This document shows positions 1 to 7,836 of a stretch of 34,855 bases of DNA, one piece after another. Source of the stretch: Geobacteraceae bacterium (GTDB lineage Bacteria; Desulfobacterota; Desulfuromonadia; Geobacterales; Geobacteraceae); NCBI GenBank assembly GCA_028683595.1, contig JAQUHM010000003.1:1-34855 (forward strand), read 5' to 3'. Position 1 is the stretch's first letter. The number at the start of each line of letters is the position of its first letter. The translations under genes were made by a program, and so were the position numbers. Under the pieces are notes generated by a model. That model had not been told where the DNA came from and ran no database searches. It was given only the letters and a program-made list of their open reading frames with translations.

Positions 1-397
1 GCGAAGCCTGGGTGCTGGGGATGTAAAAGCCGTCGATGATTATGCCGAATGAATCACCACCGCGAACGGACGCGAAGTTCATAACCTTGCGCCCCTGAAA
101 GGTCGATGCTACACCGGCGGCGCGGGAAATAAGATCATACACGTCCTTCGGATTGATGGCCTCGATCTCCTCCCGGTTAATCACTTCGGTGGAGATTCCG
201 GCGCTCTCCGGGACGGCATATTGACTATAGACTGGTTCGACCTCTTCCCCGCTGAATCTACCGGCCTCTTTTTTGGCGGAGACCGTTACGGGTTCCAGGC
301 TGTGCTTTTTCACCTCTGCGTTACCTGTATCTGCATGGACTGACGAAACATGGCCAAACAAGAAAAACAGACACAGCGTTACCACCACACTTTTCAT
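1..397 (-). CDS. TonB-dependent outer-membrane receptor, N-terminal part (runs off window start)
   Basis: Reverse translation MKSVVVTLCLFFLFGHVSSVHADTGNAEVKKHSLEPVTVSAKKEAGRF...YDLISRAAGVASTFQGRKVMNFASVRGGDSFGIIIDGFYIPSTQAS: signal peptide, TonB-box-like EPVTVSAKK, plug-domain motif. Open at the 5' edge, so absent from the ORF track. Confidence 0.85.
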   Translation of the reverse strand, partial: MKSVVVTLCLFFLFGHVSSVHADTGNAEVKKHSLEPVTVSAKKEAGRFSGEEVEPVYSQYAVPESAGISTEVINREEIEAINPKDVYDLISRAAGVASTFQGRKVMNFASVRGGDSFGIIIDGFYIPSTQAS

Positions 398-453
398 AAA
401 GCTTTCTCCTTTGTTCATAGCAGTAGCAGAGACGGATGCTCCGCATCAGACAC

Positions 454-485
454 AAAAAAAACCGGCGAGAGAATACACGTCGGCC
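454..485 (-). terminator. Terminator-like hairpin of riboswitch copy A
   Basis: Minus strand GGCCGACGTGTATTCTCTCGCCGGTTTTTTTT: CCGaCG/CGcCGG stem followed by 8 T, 19 nt after the RNA core. Confidence 0.55.
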
Positions 486-503
486 TTTGCAGCCAGTGAG
501 TCT

Positions 504-594
504 TCTCCTTTCCAAAAGGGAGGCGACGCTGTTTCCGGCGGCGCCCATCGCCCGGCGTCCATAACAAAAGTATCCCAGGACGTGCGGGTCGGAG
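504..594 (-). ncRNA. Moco-type riboswitch, copy A (upstream of TonB-dependent receptor)
   Basis: Minus strand CTCCGACCCGC...GCCGGAAACAGCGTCGCCTCCCTTTTGGAAAGGAG; near-identical to two further leaders in the window; the CGCCTCCC..TGGAAAGG core resembles the E. coli moaA leader (recalled, not searched). Confidence 0.78.
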
Positions 595-677
595 ATGAAA
601 AACCTGTTTCCGCAGCTATTACTTCACTTCATCCTGATCATCCTTCTTGAATTTTCGGCTGCCATACATAAATTCAT

Positions 678-1412
678 TTAATCGAGCCTGTATATTATCG
701 GCATGCTGAGTTCCACCCATTCGGGGGGCTGCGGAAACGGTTCCACTTCACGAATGGTATCAACGACATTCCTGTCAAGGATTTCATGCCCCGAACCGTC
801 TTTAATCCAGATTTTGTCCACCCGACCGTTTTTCAGTACCTGGAAGCAAACCACGACCCGGCCTGTCCATCCCATCTTCCTGGCCCGGGGCGGATAGGAG
901 AGGTGTTTTTCAATGAGCTCCTTGATATAGGCGTAGTGCTCCCGGGAATATCCTGCACGAGCCTGTTCCCCTGAGCTGTTTTTGCCGGCACCGGCTGGAG
1001 CGACAGACGCAGTCCTGATCGGCGCGGCCGTTCCCTGCTTTCCGCTGTTATCCAATGTCGCCGTTGAAACCTTTTCCGGCAAGGCTTCATGCCGCTTCGC
1101 TGCTACGGCAACCGGTCCCTCCGTCTCCAGGGCCGGTTGCCGTATGCTGACCGAAGCGGCCCGCGGCGTCTCCACATTATTTACGACCTTTTTCTCCCGA
1201 ACCTCGGCACACCGTCTTTTCATAGGCGCCGCCGGCTGTTTCGCCGCTGTTTCCTTCCGCGCCGGGGCCACCCCCCCGGAATCGATGAGGGTGAAGTCGA
1301 TTACGACCGGTTTGCCGGGCTGGGCGAAGGTGCTCCCGACGGCATACATGCTCCCGAGAAACACCCCGTGAAGAATGATGGACAAAACAGCCGCTTTTCC
1401 GCCACTGGTCAT
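678..1412 (-). CDS. tonB: TonB-like energy transducer
   Basis: N-terminal TM segment, variable linker, C-terminal TonB domain YPPRARKMGWTGRVVVCFQVLKNGRVDKIWIKDGSGHEILDRNVVDTI. Confidence 0.88.
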   Translation of the reverse strand: MTSGGKAAVLSIILHGVFLGSMYAVGSTFAQPGKPVVIDFTLIDSGGVAPARKETAAKQPAAPMKRRCAEVREKKVVNNVETPRAASVSIRQPALETEGPVAVAAKRHEALPEKVSTATLDNSGKQGTAAPIRTASVAPAGAGKNSSGEQARAGYSREHYAYIKELIEKHLSYPPRARKMGWTGRVVVCFQVLKNGRVDKIWIKDGSGHEILDRNVVDTIREVEPFPQPPEWVELSMPIIYRLD

Positions 1413-1789
1413 AACTTCCTCTCCGTCTGGAGGCTGACCTTCTGGAAGCCGGAATTCTTCACCGTATCGAGCACGTCCACGAAGGTCTGGAGAGGCAAGT
1501 CCCGGTCGGCCCTGACAAGGAACGGGCTGTTCCTGTCCAGAGGCTTCATGGCCTCCCTGAGCGTCTGAATGGTGACGGGCTTGCCGGTGAAATAAACCGT
1601 GACCTTCCTGTCAATCTCGATGGTCCGGACCTTGAGGGTTTCCGCACTGTTCCGCGAAGCCTTGGGAAGCTGAACCGCTATCCCACCGCTGGCAATAAAC
1701 GTTGACGTCGTCAGTACAATGGTCAGGAGTACCAGCATGATATCCACGAACGGAATGACGTTTATGTAATCAAATCCCTTCTCTTCCAT
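1409..1789 (-). CDS. exbD: Biopolymer transport protein ExbD/TolR family
   Basis: [23 protein letters not shown] motif; overlaps tonB start by 4 nt. Confidence 0.92.
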   Translation of the reverse strand: MEEKGFDYINVIPFVDIMLVLLTIVLTTSTFIASGGIAVQLPKASRNSAETLKVRTIEIDRKVTVYFTGKPVTIQTLREAMKPLDRNSPFLVRADRDLPLQTFVDVLDTVKNSGFQKVSLQTERKL

Positions 1790-2204
1790 GCTGAATCTCC
1801 CATTGAAGAATAAGTACCTTTGCCTTTCTCAGGAGCAGGTTGTAAAGAACCACCGACGGGATAGCAACCAGCAGCCCGACGGCTGTAGCTTTCAGCGCCA
1901 GTGCGAGTCCGACCATGATCTTGCCGGTATCCATGAATCCCTCGTTTCCCATGGTGTAGAAGGTGAGCATGATGCCAAGGACAGTGCCGAGAAGACCCAG
2001 GTACGGCGCATTGCTGCCGATAGTCGCGATGATGTGCAGCTTTCGGGTAAGCAGCAGTTCCAGCTCCTTTTTATCGGGAAAATCACCCGGGTGGATCCTC
2101 CGGTAAACAAGCAACCGCTCGATGGCGCATGCCACCGCGATCACGCTCAGCAGGGTGAGCAGCCAGATAATCCCGTAGTCGACGACTATTTTCAGAGATT
2201 CCAT
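1770..2204 (-). CDS. exbB: MotA/TolQ/ExbB proton channel family protein
   Basis: 144 aa, [20 protein letters not shown]...[23 protein letters not shown]; overlaps exbD. Confidence 0.92.
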   Translation of the reverse strand: MESLKIVVDYGIIWLLTLLSVIAVACAIERLLVYRRIHPGDFPDKKELELLLTRKLHIIATIGSNAPYLGLLGTVLGIMLTFYTMGNEGFMDTGKIMVGLALALKATAVGLLVAIPSVVLYNLLLRKAKVLILQWEIQHGREGI

Positions 2205-2277
2205 GACACAACCTTTCTTTTCAGCTTCGTTGTTTTGCCTGCTTCAGTCCGCACATGATAACTACTGCGAAGCGTAT

Positions 2278-2835
2278 CTAGTCCGCCTCCTCGTAATAGG
2301 CGCCGAGCAGGCACGCCCTGCACAGCGGCCCCACTCCGGTTGCCGGATCCGCAAGGTCTTTCCCGTCAAAGACCTTTTCCCCGCACTTTGCGCACTGAAC
2401 TATCCGCAAAGGCTTTCCGGGGAGTTCCTCCGGTTTCAGAGAGACTTTAACCTTCTTCCAGCAAAGGAGTTCTTCATCAGGAACCGTCAGTACGCGCTCC
2501 TTGGCATCCTCGCCGGAATCATCTGACGAATCGCGCGGTTTCAGGCTCACCCGCCAGGCAACGTCCTCCTTCAGGTTGATGAAGGTTGCCGCCATCCTGC
2601 CGTAATCCACATACTTCAGGTTTCTTCTCCCCAGCCGGGTCCCGGTGGCGATCAGGACCGCATCGGCAATGCAGCGGTCGTTTTCGATAAAAACGATCAG
2701 GTCCTTTACCTTTTCCGGCATGGCCAGTTCCAGCCCCTTTTTGGCAATACGGACCCCAAGGGACTGCCCGGCGCAAAAGTGGCCGTGGTAATCGACACAG
2801 CGCTGCAGCGTCTCGCGAACATCGGTAATCAACAT
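2278..2835 (-). CDS. FmdE-family protein with C-terminal zinc-ribbon-like segment
   Basis: CVDYHGHFCAGQSLGVRIAKKGLE...FIENDRCIADAVLIATGTRLGRRNLKYVDYGRMAATF (FmdE), then CAKCGE...CRACL. Confidence 0.88.
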   Translation of the reverse strand: MLITDVRETLQRCVDYHGHFCAGQSLGVRIAKKGLELAMPEKVKDLIVFIENDRCIADAVLIATGTRLGRRNLKYVDYGRMAATFINLKEDVAWRVSLKPRDSSDDSGEDAKERVLTVPDEELLCWKKVKVSLKPEELPGKPLRIVQCAKCGEKVFDGKDLADPATGVGPLCRACLLGAYYEEAD

Positions 2836-2875
2836 GAATAACTCCTCCTCTATTGTAGTAATTCGGCTATTTCAT

Positions 2876-3670
2876 TCAGGCTGCGAAGCGTCTGCCGCTG
2901 CCGATCTTTCTCGGGATGCAGACCTTGAAATTCTCCCGCAGCGAATGGACGTTCACCTCCCTGCCGTACAGGGTGAACAGGCTCTCGCTGGTAATGACGT
3001 TGTCGGGCACTCCGTCCGCGATAATAGACCCCTCCTTGAGCATGATGACCCGGTCGGCAATCCAGAGGGCATGGTCAGGAAAATGGGTTGACTTGATAAA
3101 GGTGTACCCTTCGTCGCAGAGGGCGATCAGCCCTTCCAGGAGTTTGATCTGGTTGCCGTAATCCAGACCATTTGCCGGCTCATCCATGATGAAGGTATGT
3201 GCTCCCTGGGTCATGGCCCTGGCAATGAGAGTCAGCTGGCGCTCGCCGCCACTGATCCGGGTATAGGGCCGGTCCTGGAGATGCAGTATGGACAGCTTGT
3301 CAAGAGCGCCGAGGGCGATGTCCATATCCTCCGCGGAAAAACGGGAAAAGAACGTCTTGTGCGGTATCCTGCCCATGAGCACCACGTCGATCACCCGGTA
3401 GGCAAAGGACGCCCGGTGTATCTGGGGCACATAGGCAATGCTCCGTGCAAGGGTCTTCTGCCGCAGGGTGGAGATGGACCGCCCTTCGAACAGGACCCGG
3501 CCCTTTTCAAGGCGGTAGAGTCCGAGAAGGGTCTTGAGCAGGGTGGTCTTTCCACTCCCGTTCGGCCCGAGGAGCGAGATTATTTCCCCCTTGTTTACCG
3601 CAAGGGATACGTCCCGCAGGACCGGTTTGTCGGGGAAGCCAAAGGTGATATTTTCAGCAACGAGCAGCAT
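2876..3670 (-). CDS. FecE/BtuD-type ABC transporter ATP-binding protein
   Basis: Walker A GPNGSGKTTLL, signature ISGGERQL, Walker B TFIMDEPANGLD; start chosen at MLLVAEN. Confidence 0.92.
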   Translation of the reverse strand: MLLVAENITFGFPDKPVLRDVSLAVNKGEIISLLGPNGSGKTTLLKTLLGLYRLEKGRVLFEGRSISTLRQKTLARSIAYVPQIHRASFAYRVIDVVLMGRIPHKTFFSRFSAEDMDIALGALDKLSILHLQDRPYTRISGGERQLTLIARAMTQGAHTFIMDEPANGLDYGNQIKLLEGLIALCDEGYTFIKSTHFPDHALWIADRVIMLKEGSIIADGVPDNVITSESLFTLYGREVNVHSLRENFKVCIPRKIGSGRRFAA

Positions 3671-3672
3671 CG

Positions 3673-4683
3673 TTACGCCCAACCTTTCCGTGCGTTTTTC
3701 AGCACCAGTATGAAAAAGGGTATACCCATGAGGGAGGTGACGATCCCCAGTGGGATCTCAACGGTAAAGAGCATCCGCGCCACGTCATCCACCGCAATCA
3801 GATAGATGGCACCGATCAGGGCGGCAACCGGCATCAGGAGCCTGTTGTCGGGGCCCACGAGCATCCGCGCCACATGGGGGATGATCAGGCCGACCCAGCC
3901 GATCATGCCGCCGATTACAACGGTCAGGGCACTGATGAGGGTGGCAAGGAAGATCAGGGCCATGCGGATGCGTGTCACATTGATGCCCAGGGATTTCGCT
4001 TCGTCATCGCCCATGCTCAGGATATTGAGATAACGGGAAAAGAGCAGCAGGCAGAGGATTCCACAACAAATGGGGATGGAGACAAGGTAGACGGTCTTGC
4101 CGTCCGCCAGGGAAAGCCCGCCCATGAGCCAGTAGACGATGGCGGGCAGCTGGTTGTATGGGTCGGCCGTGTATTTGACGATGGAGAGGAGCGAGGTGAA
4201 CAGGGCGCCGCTGATGATCCCGCCGAGGATCAGCATCAGCAGCCGGTCTCCGTGGTAGAGCCTTGCGATGCCCACGGCGATGAGAACAGCCAGAAAACCG
4301 CAGAGAAACGCGCAGGCCTGCACGGCAAACCAGCTGCTGCAGGCGATCATCCCCAGTGCGGCACCAAAAGATGCTCCGGACAGGACCCCGAGGAGTCCCG
4401 GAGAAACGAGCGGGTTGATGAACATGGCCTGGAAGGCGGTTCCTGAAACGGACAGGGCGGAACCGATCAGGGCAGCGGCGACGATTCGCGGCAGCCTGAT
4501 GTCCAGGAGGATATTCGAAAACAGGGCGTATTTCTCCTTGTCCAGCGAGCCAAAGCCTGCTGAAGTGGCTAAAAACTCGAAGAGTTCGTGGAGGGTTATC
4601 TCGTATTTGCCCAGGGTAAGGGAAAGCAGTGCCGTGAAGATGAGAAGAGAAACCAGGCAGGGTATCCAGATGTTCTTTTTCAC
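3673..4683 (-). CDS. FecCD/BtuC-family ABC transporter permease
   Basis: Multi-TM, LPRIVAAALIGSALSVSGTAFQAMFINPLVSPGLLGVLSGASFGAALG...GWVGLIIPHVARMLVGPDNR. ORF extends to 4851; a GTG start at 4683 is favoured. Confidence 0.88.
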   Translation of the reverse strand: MKKNIWIPCLVSLLIFTALLSLTLGKYEITLHELFEFLATSAGFGSLDKEKYALFSNILLDIRLPRIVAAALIGSALSVSGTAFQAMFINPLVSPGLLGVLSGASFGAALGMIACSSWFAVQACAFLCGFLAVLIAVGIARLYHGDRLLMLILGGIISGALFTSLLSIVKYTADPYNQLPAIVYWLMGGLSLADGKTVYLVSIPICCGILCLLLFSRYLNILSMGDDEAKSLGINVTRIRMALIFLATLISALTVVIGGMIGWVGLIIPHVARMLVGPDNRLLMPVAALIGAIYLIAVDDVARMLFTVEIPLGIVTSLMGIPFFILVLKNARKGWA

Positions 4684-4804
4684 TGATGGGTGTTCTCCTC
4701 GCTGTGGTAGTACGTATTCAGGGGGTGAGTCGTAAGGTTTAAGACTCAAGGCTGATGGCTGATGGAAAAGGCCGTACCTCCTGCCTGACCTGCCATTGTT
4801 TTCT

Positions 4805-5845
4805 TCATTTGTTAAGGACCCTTCTGATCTGGGTGTCAGACAACTCGGCATGCAGGAACAAGCGGTAGAACTCCCGCGTCTCTTTCACCATGTCCAGCGG
4901 CACCCTCTCCGGGTAGAGGGTATTTGCCAGCCACTTGATGCCCAGCAGACGCATGTACGAGGGAGGCCGGTCGAACCAGTTGAACGGCGACCTCGGTATC
5001 AGATAGACCCTGCGGTCCTGCACGGCCCTGATGTTTTTCCAGCGGGGATCAGAGAATACCCGCTGATAAAACGCCGGTTCCTGAACCACGATTACCTCCG
5101 GATTCCAGACCAGCACCTGTTCCATCGTGGTCTTCTCCATCCCCCTTTGGGTTCTTTGCGTGCATTGGAAGACGTTTTTGCCTCCCGCGTAGTTGATGAG
5201 CTCCGCATGTACCGACCGGTCGCATTCGCTGCTCAAACCGTTACCCCCTTCCGCGTAGTAGACCCGCGCCTTCTTGGCGTCGGGGATACCGGCAACGGCA
5301 CGCTGTATTCCGGTCAGGCTGCGGTCCGCGTATTCGGCCAGGCGGCGTCCCCGCTCTTCCCTGTTCAGCAGTCTTCCGAGAAACCGGAAGGTGTCCGCAT
5401 AGCGGGGAAGATCCAGCGCCATGATATGGATTATCGGTTTGCGGATCCGCTTCAGTGCCTCCTCGGTCTTGTCTTCCATGCTTGATCCCTGCCATCCGGA
5501 TATCAGTATCAGATCCGGGTTGACCTTGATCAGTATCTCGATGTTGGCCGACTGCCCCTGTCCGTACCAGCCGCCAATCACCGGTAGCGAGCGTATCCTC
5601 TCGGGAAAAAATAGCCTGTCCCCACCATTTTTCGGCGCGTTCCAGCCGACGAGTAGCGAGGGGTCCATGGCGTAGAGAATACTTGTAACCGGGGGAGAAA
5701 CACCGTAGATCCTGGAAATCTTTACCGGTACCTCTACTGGGCGGCCGTCCATGTCGACGATTTCACGAGCTTCCGCCTGAAAAGCGGGCAGGAGAATCGC
5801 AAGGGAGAAAATAGTTCCGATCAATGGTGCGATTATTTTACTCAT
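4805..5845 (-). CDS. Periplasmic substrate-binding protein of FecB/BtuF-type ABC transporter
   Basis: Signal peptide; REIVDMDGRPVEVPVKISRIYGVSPPVTSILYAMDP...NPDLILISGWQ...; adjacent to cognate permease and ATPase. Confidence 0.9.
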   Translation of the reverse strand: MSKIIAPLIGTIFSLAILLPAFQAEAREIVDMDGRPVEVPVKISRIYGVSPPVTSILYAMDPSLLVGWNAPKNGGDRLFFPERIRSLPVIGGWYGQGQSANIEILIKVNPDLILISGWQGSSMEDKTEEALKRIRKPIIHIMALDLPRYADTFRFLGRLLNREERGRRLAEYADRSLTGIQRAVAGIPDAKKARVYYAEGGNGLSSECDRSVHAELINYAGGKNVFQCTQRTQRGMEKTTMEQVLVWNPEVIVVQEPAFYQRVFSDPRWKNIRAVQDRRVYLIPRSPFNWFDRPPSYMRLLGIKWLANTLYPERVPLDMVKETREFYRLFLHAELSDTQIRRVLNK

Positions 5846-6099
5846 CCGTATAAACCTTGCATAAATTTGGAGCAGAGATACGTCTGCCCGGCTCAGGCCA
5901 CTTTCAGGTTTTCTCTTCCCGTGAAAAAGGAGGCGGCCGGTCTGGGCGGGGCCGGTTGCCGAAGCAACCCGTTGGAATAAGTGGAAAAGACTTGATTCGT
6001 GCGGGTTTTGCCAAGCCTGATGCTCAGGGGGGCGAGGTGGGCGAATGAAGAGCCGTATGGCTATGTCTGTTTCCGCCGTGTTTCACCGGTTTGTGAAAC

Positions 6100-6135
6100 A
6101 AAAAGGCCGGCGAAGTTGGACACCCGCCGGCCTTT
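6100..6135 (-). terminator. Terminator-like hairpin of riboswitch copy B
   Basis: Minus strand AAAGGCCGGCG(GGTGTCCAACTT)CGCCGGCCTTTTTG: 11-bp perfect stem plus T tract, 18 nt after the RNA core. Confidence 0.8.
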
Positions 6136-6152
6136 AAAAACCGTAGTGTTCA

Positions 6153-6243
6153 CTCCTTTCCAAACACGGGAGGCGACGCTGTTTCCGGCGTCACCCATAG
6201 CCCGATGCCCATAGCCAATTGCCGTAGGGTCAGCGGGTCGGAG
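6153..6243 (-). ncRNA. Moco-type riboswitch, copy B (upstream of FecB-like gene)
   Basis: Minus strand CTCCGACCCGCTGACCC...GACGCCGGAAACAGCGTCGCCTCCCGTGTTTGGAAAGGAG; same core as copies A and C. Confidence 0.82.
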
Positions 6244-6345
6244 AGACAGATAGATAAAAGTTGCTAAAAATGATGGGTTCTAAGTTGTGAAAATTATGAT
6301 TTTCCTTTTTGAGTAAACGGTACAACCTGCAGATGATGGTTAGCA

Positions 6346-7248
6346 TCACTCCTTATCCCACCAAATGACGGCCCAGCATATCCTCCTAGGGTACGACATC
6401 ATCCATTTACCATCTTTGCAGACAAGGTGCTCCTTCAGGAATGCCTGCAAAATATTCGCTTCTTCGGGTGCTGAAACCTCCATCTTGGAACTGAGGAGAG
6501 TAAAAGCGTCTTCGTGACTTTCATAAGTATTCCGTTCCTGGTAGGTGATAAAGTTCACATTGGCACGGATACCCATCCGGTAGAGCAGGTTGCAGAGGTA
6601 AATATAGTCTGGGCCGGGATTCAAGTCTCTGCCAAGTGCTCGGAAGATACGTCGATCATGGGGGCCATCTCCGACAATGGTGGAGACATAGACCCGCTTG
6701 CGCGCGGCCTTGTTCAGCTTTTCCAAGGCACTTTCGAAATCTTCTGTAATCAGTGAGCGCGAAGCGAGTGCCACGTCATGCTCGCCGATACCCAGTGCGT
6801 TCCAGTCATCCTCCCATGCTCCCTGGACCGTTTGGATAGTGGTGATGTTCAGTTTCCTGGAGCGTTCCTGAAGAAGGGACAGCATCGTGCCCGAGATATC
6901 CAGAGCGGTAATCTGTTTTACCCGCTCTGCCAGGGGAATCGCGAGCGTACCTGCGGCACAGCCCACATCAAGAAGTGTCCAGTGAGGTTTCACCTCCAGC
7001 AGGCGCAGAAACTTTACTGAATAATCACTCTTGGATGAATTCCTTGCAAAGGCTGGAGCACGCTTGTCCCAATAGGCAGGAGCGGCGCTGGGAGAGGATT
7101 TCAGCTTTCTCTTCTCCCAGCAGATCCTGTTCCAGTCGATCTCCCTGATGTCAAGTGGTTCGTATCGGCGGTCTTTTGACGTGTCGTATTCATGACTCAG
7201 TTGCTCTCTGCTTTCGGGTTGCCCGTTCAGGTAGTGAATTGGCTTCAT
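6346..7248 (-). CDS. Class I SAM-dependent methyltransferase
   Basis: Motif I LLDVGCAAGTLAIPLAERVKQITALDIS; start MKPIHYLNG with AGGAG upstream. The longer ORF to 7557 translates the riboswitch leader and is rejected. Confidence 0.85.
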   Translation of the reverse strand: MKPIHYLNGQPESREQLSHEYDTSKDRRYEPLDIREIDWNRICWEKRKLKSSPSAAPAYWDKRAPAFARNSSKSDYSVKFLRLLEVKPHWTLLDVGCAAGTLAIPLAERVKQITALDISGTMLSLLQERSRKLNITTIQTVQGAWEDDWNALGIGEHDVALASRSLITEDFESALEKLNKAARKRVYVSTIVGDGPHDRRIFRALGRDLNPGPDYIYLCNLLYRMGIRANVNFITYQERNTYESHEDAFTLLSSKMEVSAPEEANILQAFLKEHLVCKDGKWMMSYPRRICWAVIWWDKE

Positions 7249-7295
7249 GGCTCGATCTCCTGGCCAACGTGTACTCTCCCAGAGTCTGACGAAAT

Positions 7296-7337
7296 AACCC
7301 GCACTGATACCGATTCGCTCAGTATCAAATGCGGGTT
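7296..7337 (-). other. Strong leader hairpin between riboswitch C and the methyltransferase
   Basis: Minus strand AACCCGCA-tt-TGATACtGA-gcgaa-TCgGTATCA-g-TGCGGGTT, near-perfect inverted repeat without a T tract. Confidence 0.7.
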
Positions 7338-7410
7338 CCGTTAAGCCTGTCTGGCGGCAGGGGACGAAGTGGACGCGTTTTGATTGACAGATTAGGTTGT
7401 TCGCGTCGCA

Positions 7411-7445
7411 CAAAAGCGGCCGACGACAACAAGCTCCCGTCGGCT
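7411..7445 (-). terminator. Terminator-like hairpin of riboswitch copy C
   Basis: Minus strand GCCGACG(GGAGCTTGTTGT)CGTCGGCCGCTTTTG; 21 nt after the RNA core. Confidence 0.6.
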
Positions 7446-7464
7446 GTAAACTGCCGAAGTGTCT

Positions 7465-7554
7465 ACTCCTTTCCAACCATGGGAGGCGACGCTGTTTCGG
7501 GTGGCACCCGCAGCCCAGTTCCCTGGAGATGGCCGAAGGGAAGACGGGCCGGAG
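7465..7554 (-). ncRNA. Moco-type riboswitch, copy C (upstream of methyltransferase)
   Basis: Minus strand CTCCGGCCCGT...CCACCCGAAACAGCGTCGCCTCCCATGGTTGGAAAGGAG; same core as copies A and B. Confidence 0.8.
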
Positions 7555-7582
7555 CAAACTCGAATTCTATTTCTCAATCCGT

Positions 7583-7613
7583 TATGTAATTAGTTACTGT
7601 ACGAAATGTCAAG
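7583..7613 (-). promoter_or_regulatory. Possible sigma70-like promoter for riboswitch C transcript
   Basis: Minus strand TTGACA (7608-7613) and TACATA (7583-7588), 19-nt spacer; -10 is weak. Confidence 0.3.
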
Positions 7614-7836
7614 AAAAATATTCGTGATGGATTTTCTTATATTTTCATGAGACAAAATATATATGCTATTTCCGAAACCTCAAACATTCACTTTGCGTGA
7701 GAAGGTGAATTGAGGTATTATTCCATCCGCTGACTGGTTCCCTTTGTAAAATCTGAATGAAAGACCGGTTGGCTGATCATCGGTCGGTGCTTAAACATGT
7801 TTCCTGTTGCGCACCGGCAGGACAAGGAGTAAGTAT

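Noticed and set aside
504-594. Interpretation of the three shared leaders as a dispersed repeat/MITE
   Set aside because: Same orientation, each in a leader before a functionally linked gene, conserved core with variable loops, and distinct terminators at constant spacing fit a riboswitch better.
3197-3805. Long plus-strand ORFs opposite the ABC transporter (3197..3805, 3874..4446, 4268..4735, 4796..5485)
   Set aside because: Antisense to well-supported transporter genes, low-complexity basic/acidic translations, no recognisable domain: GC-rich shadow ORFs.
1-5845. Simple iron-siderophore or B12 uptake annotation for the TonB/ABC locus
   Set aside because: No Fur box recognised and only weak cobalamin-like fragments; Moco-type leaders and FmdE point to Mo/W. 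Not fully excluded.
7249-7557. N-terminal extension of the methyltransferase ORF (6346..7557)
   Set aside because: The extension translates the riboswitch, its terminator and the leader hairpin; a good SD precedes MKPIHYLNG at 7248.
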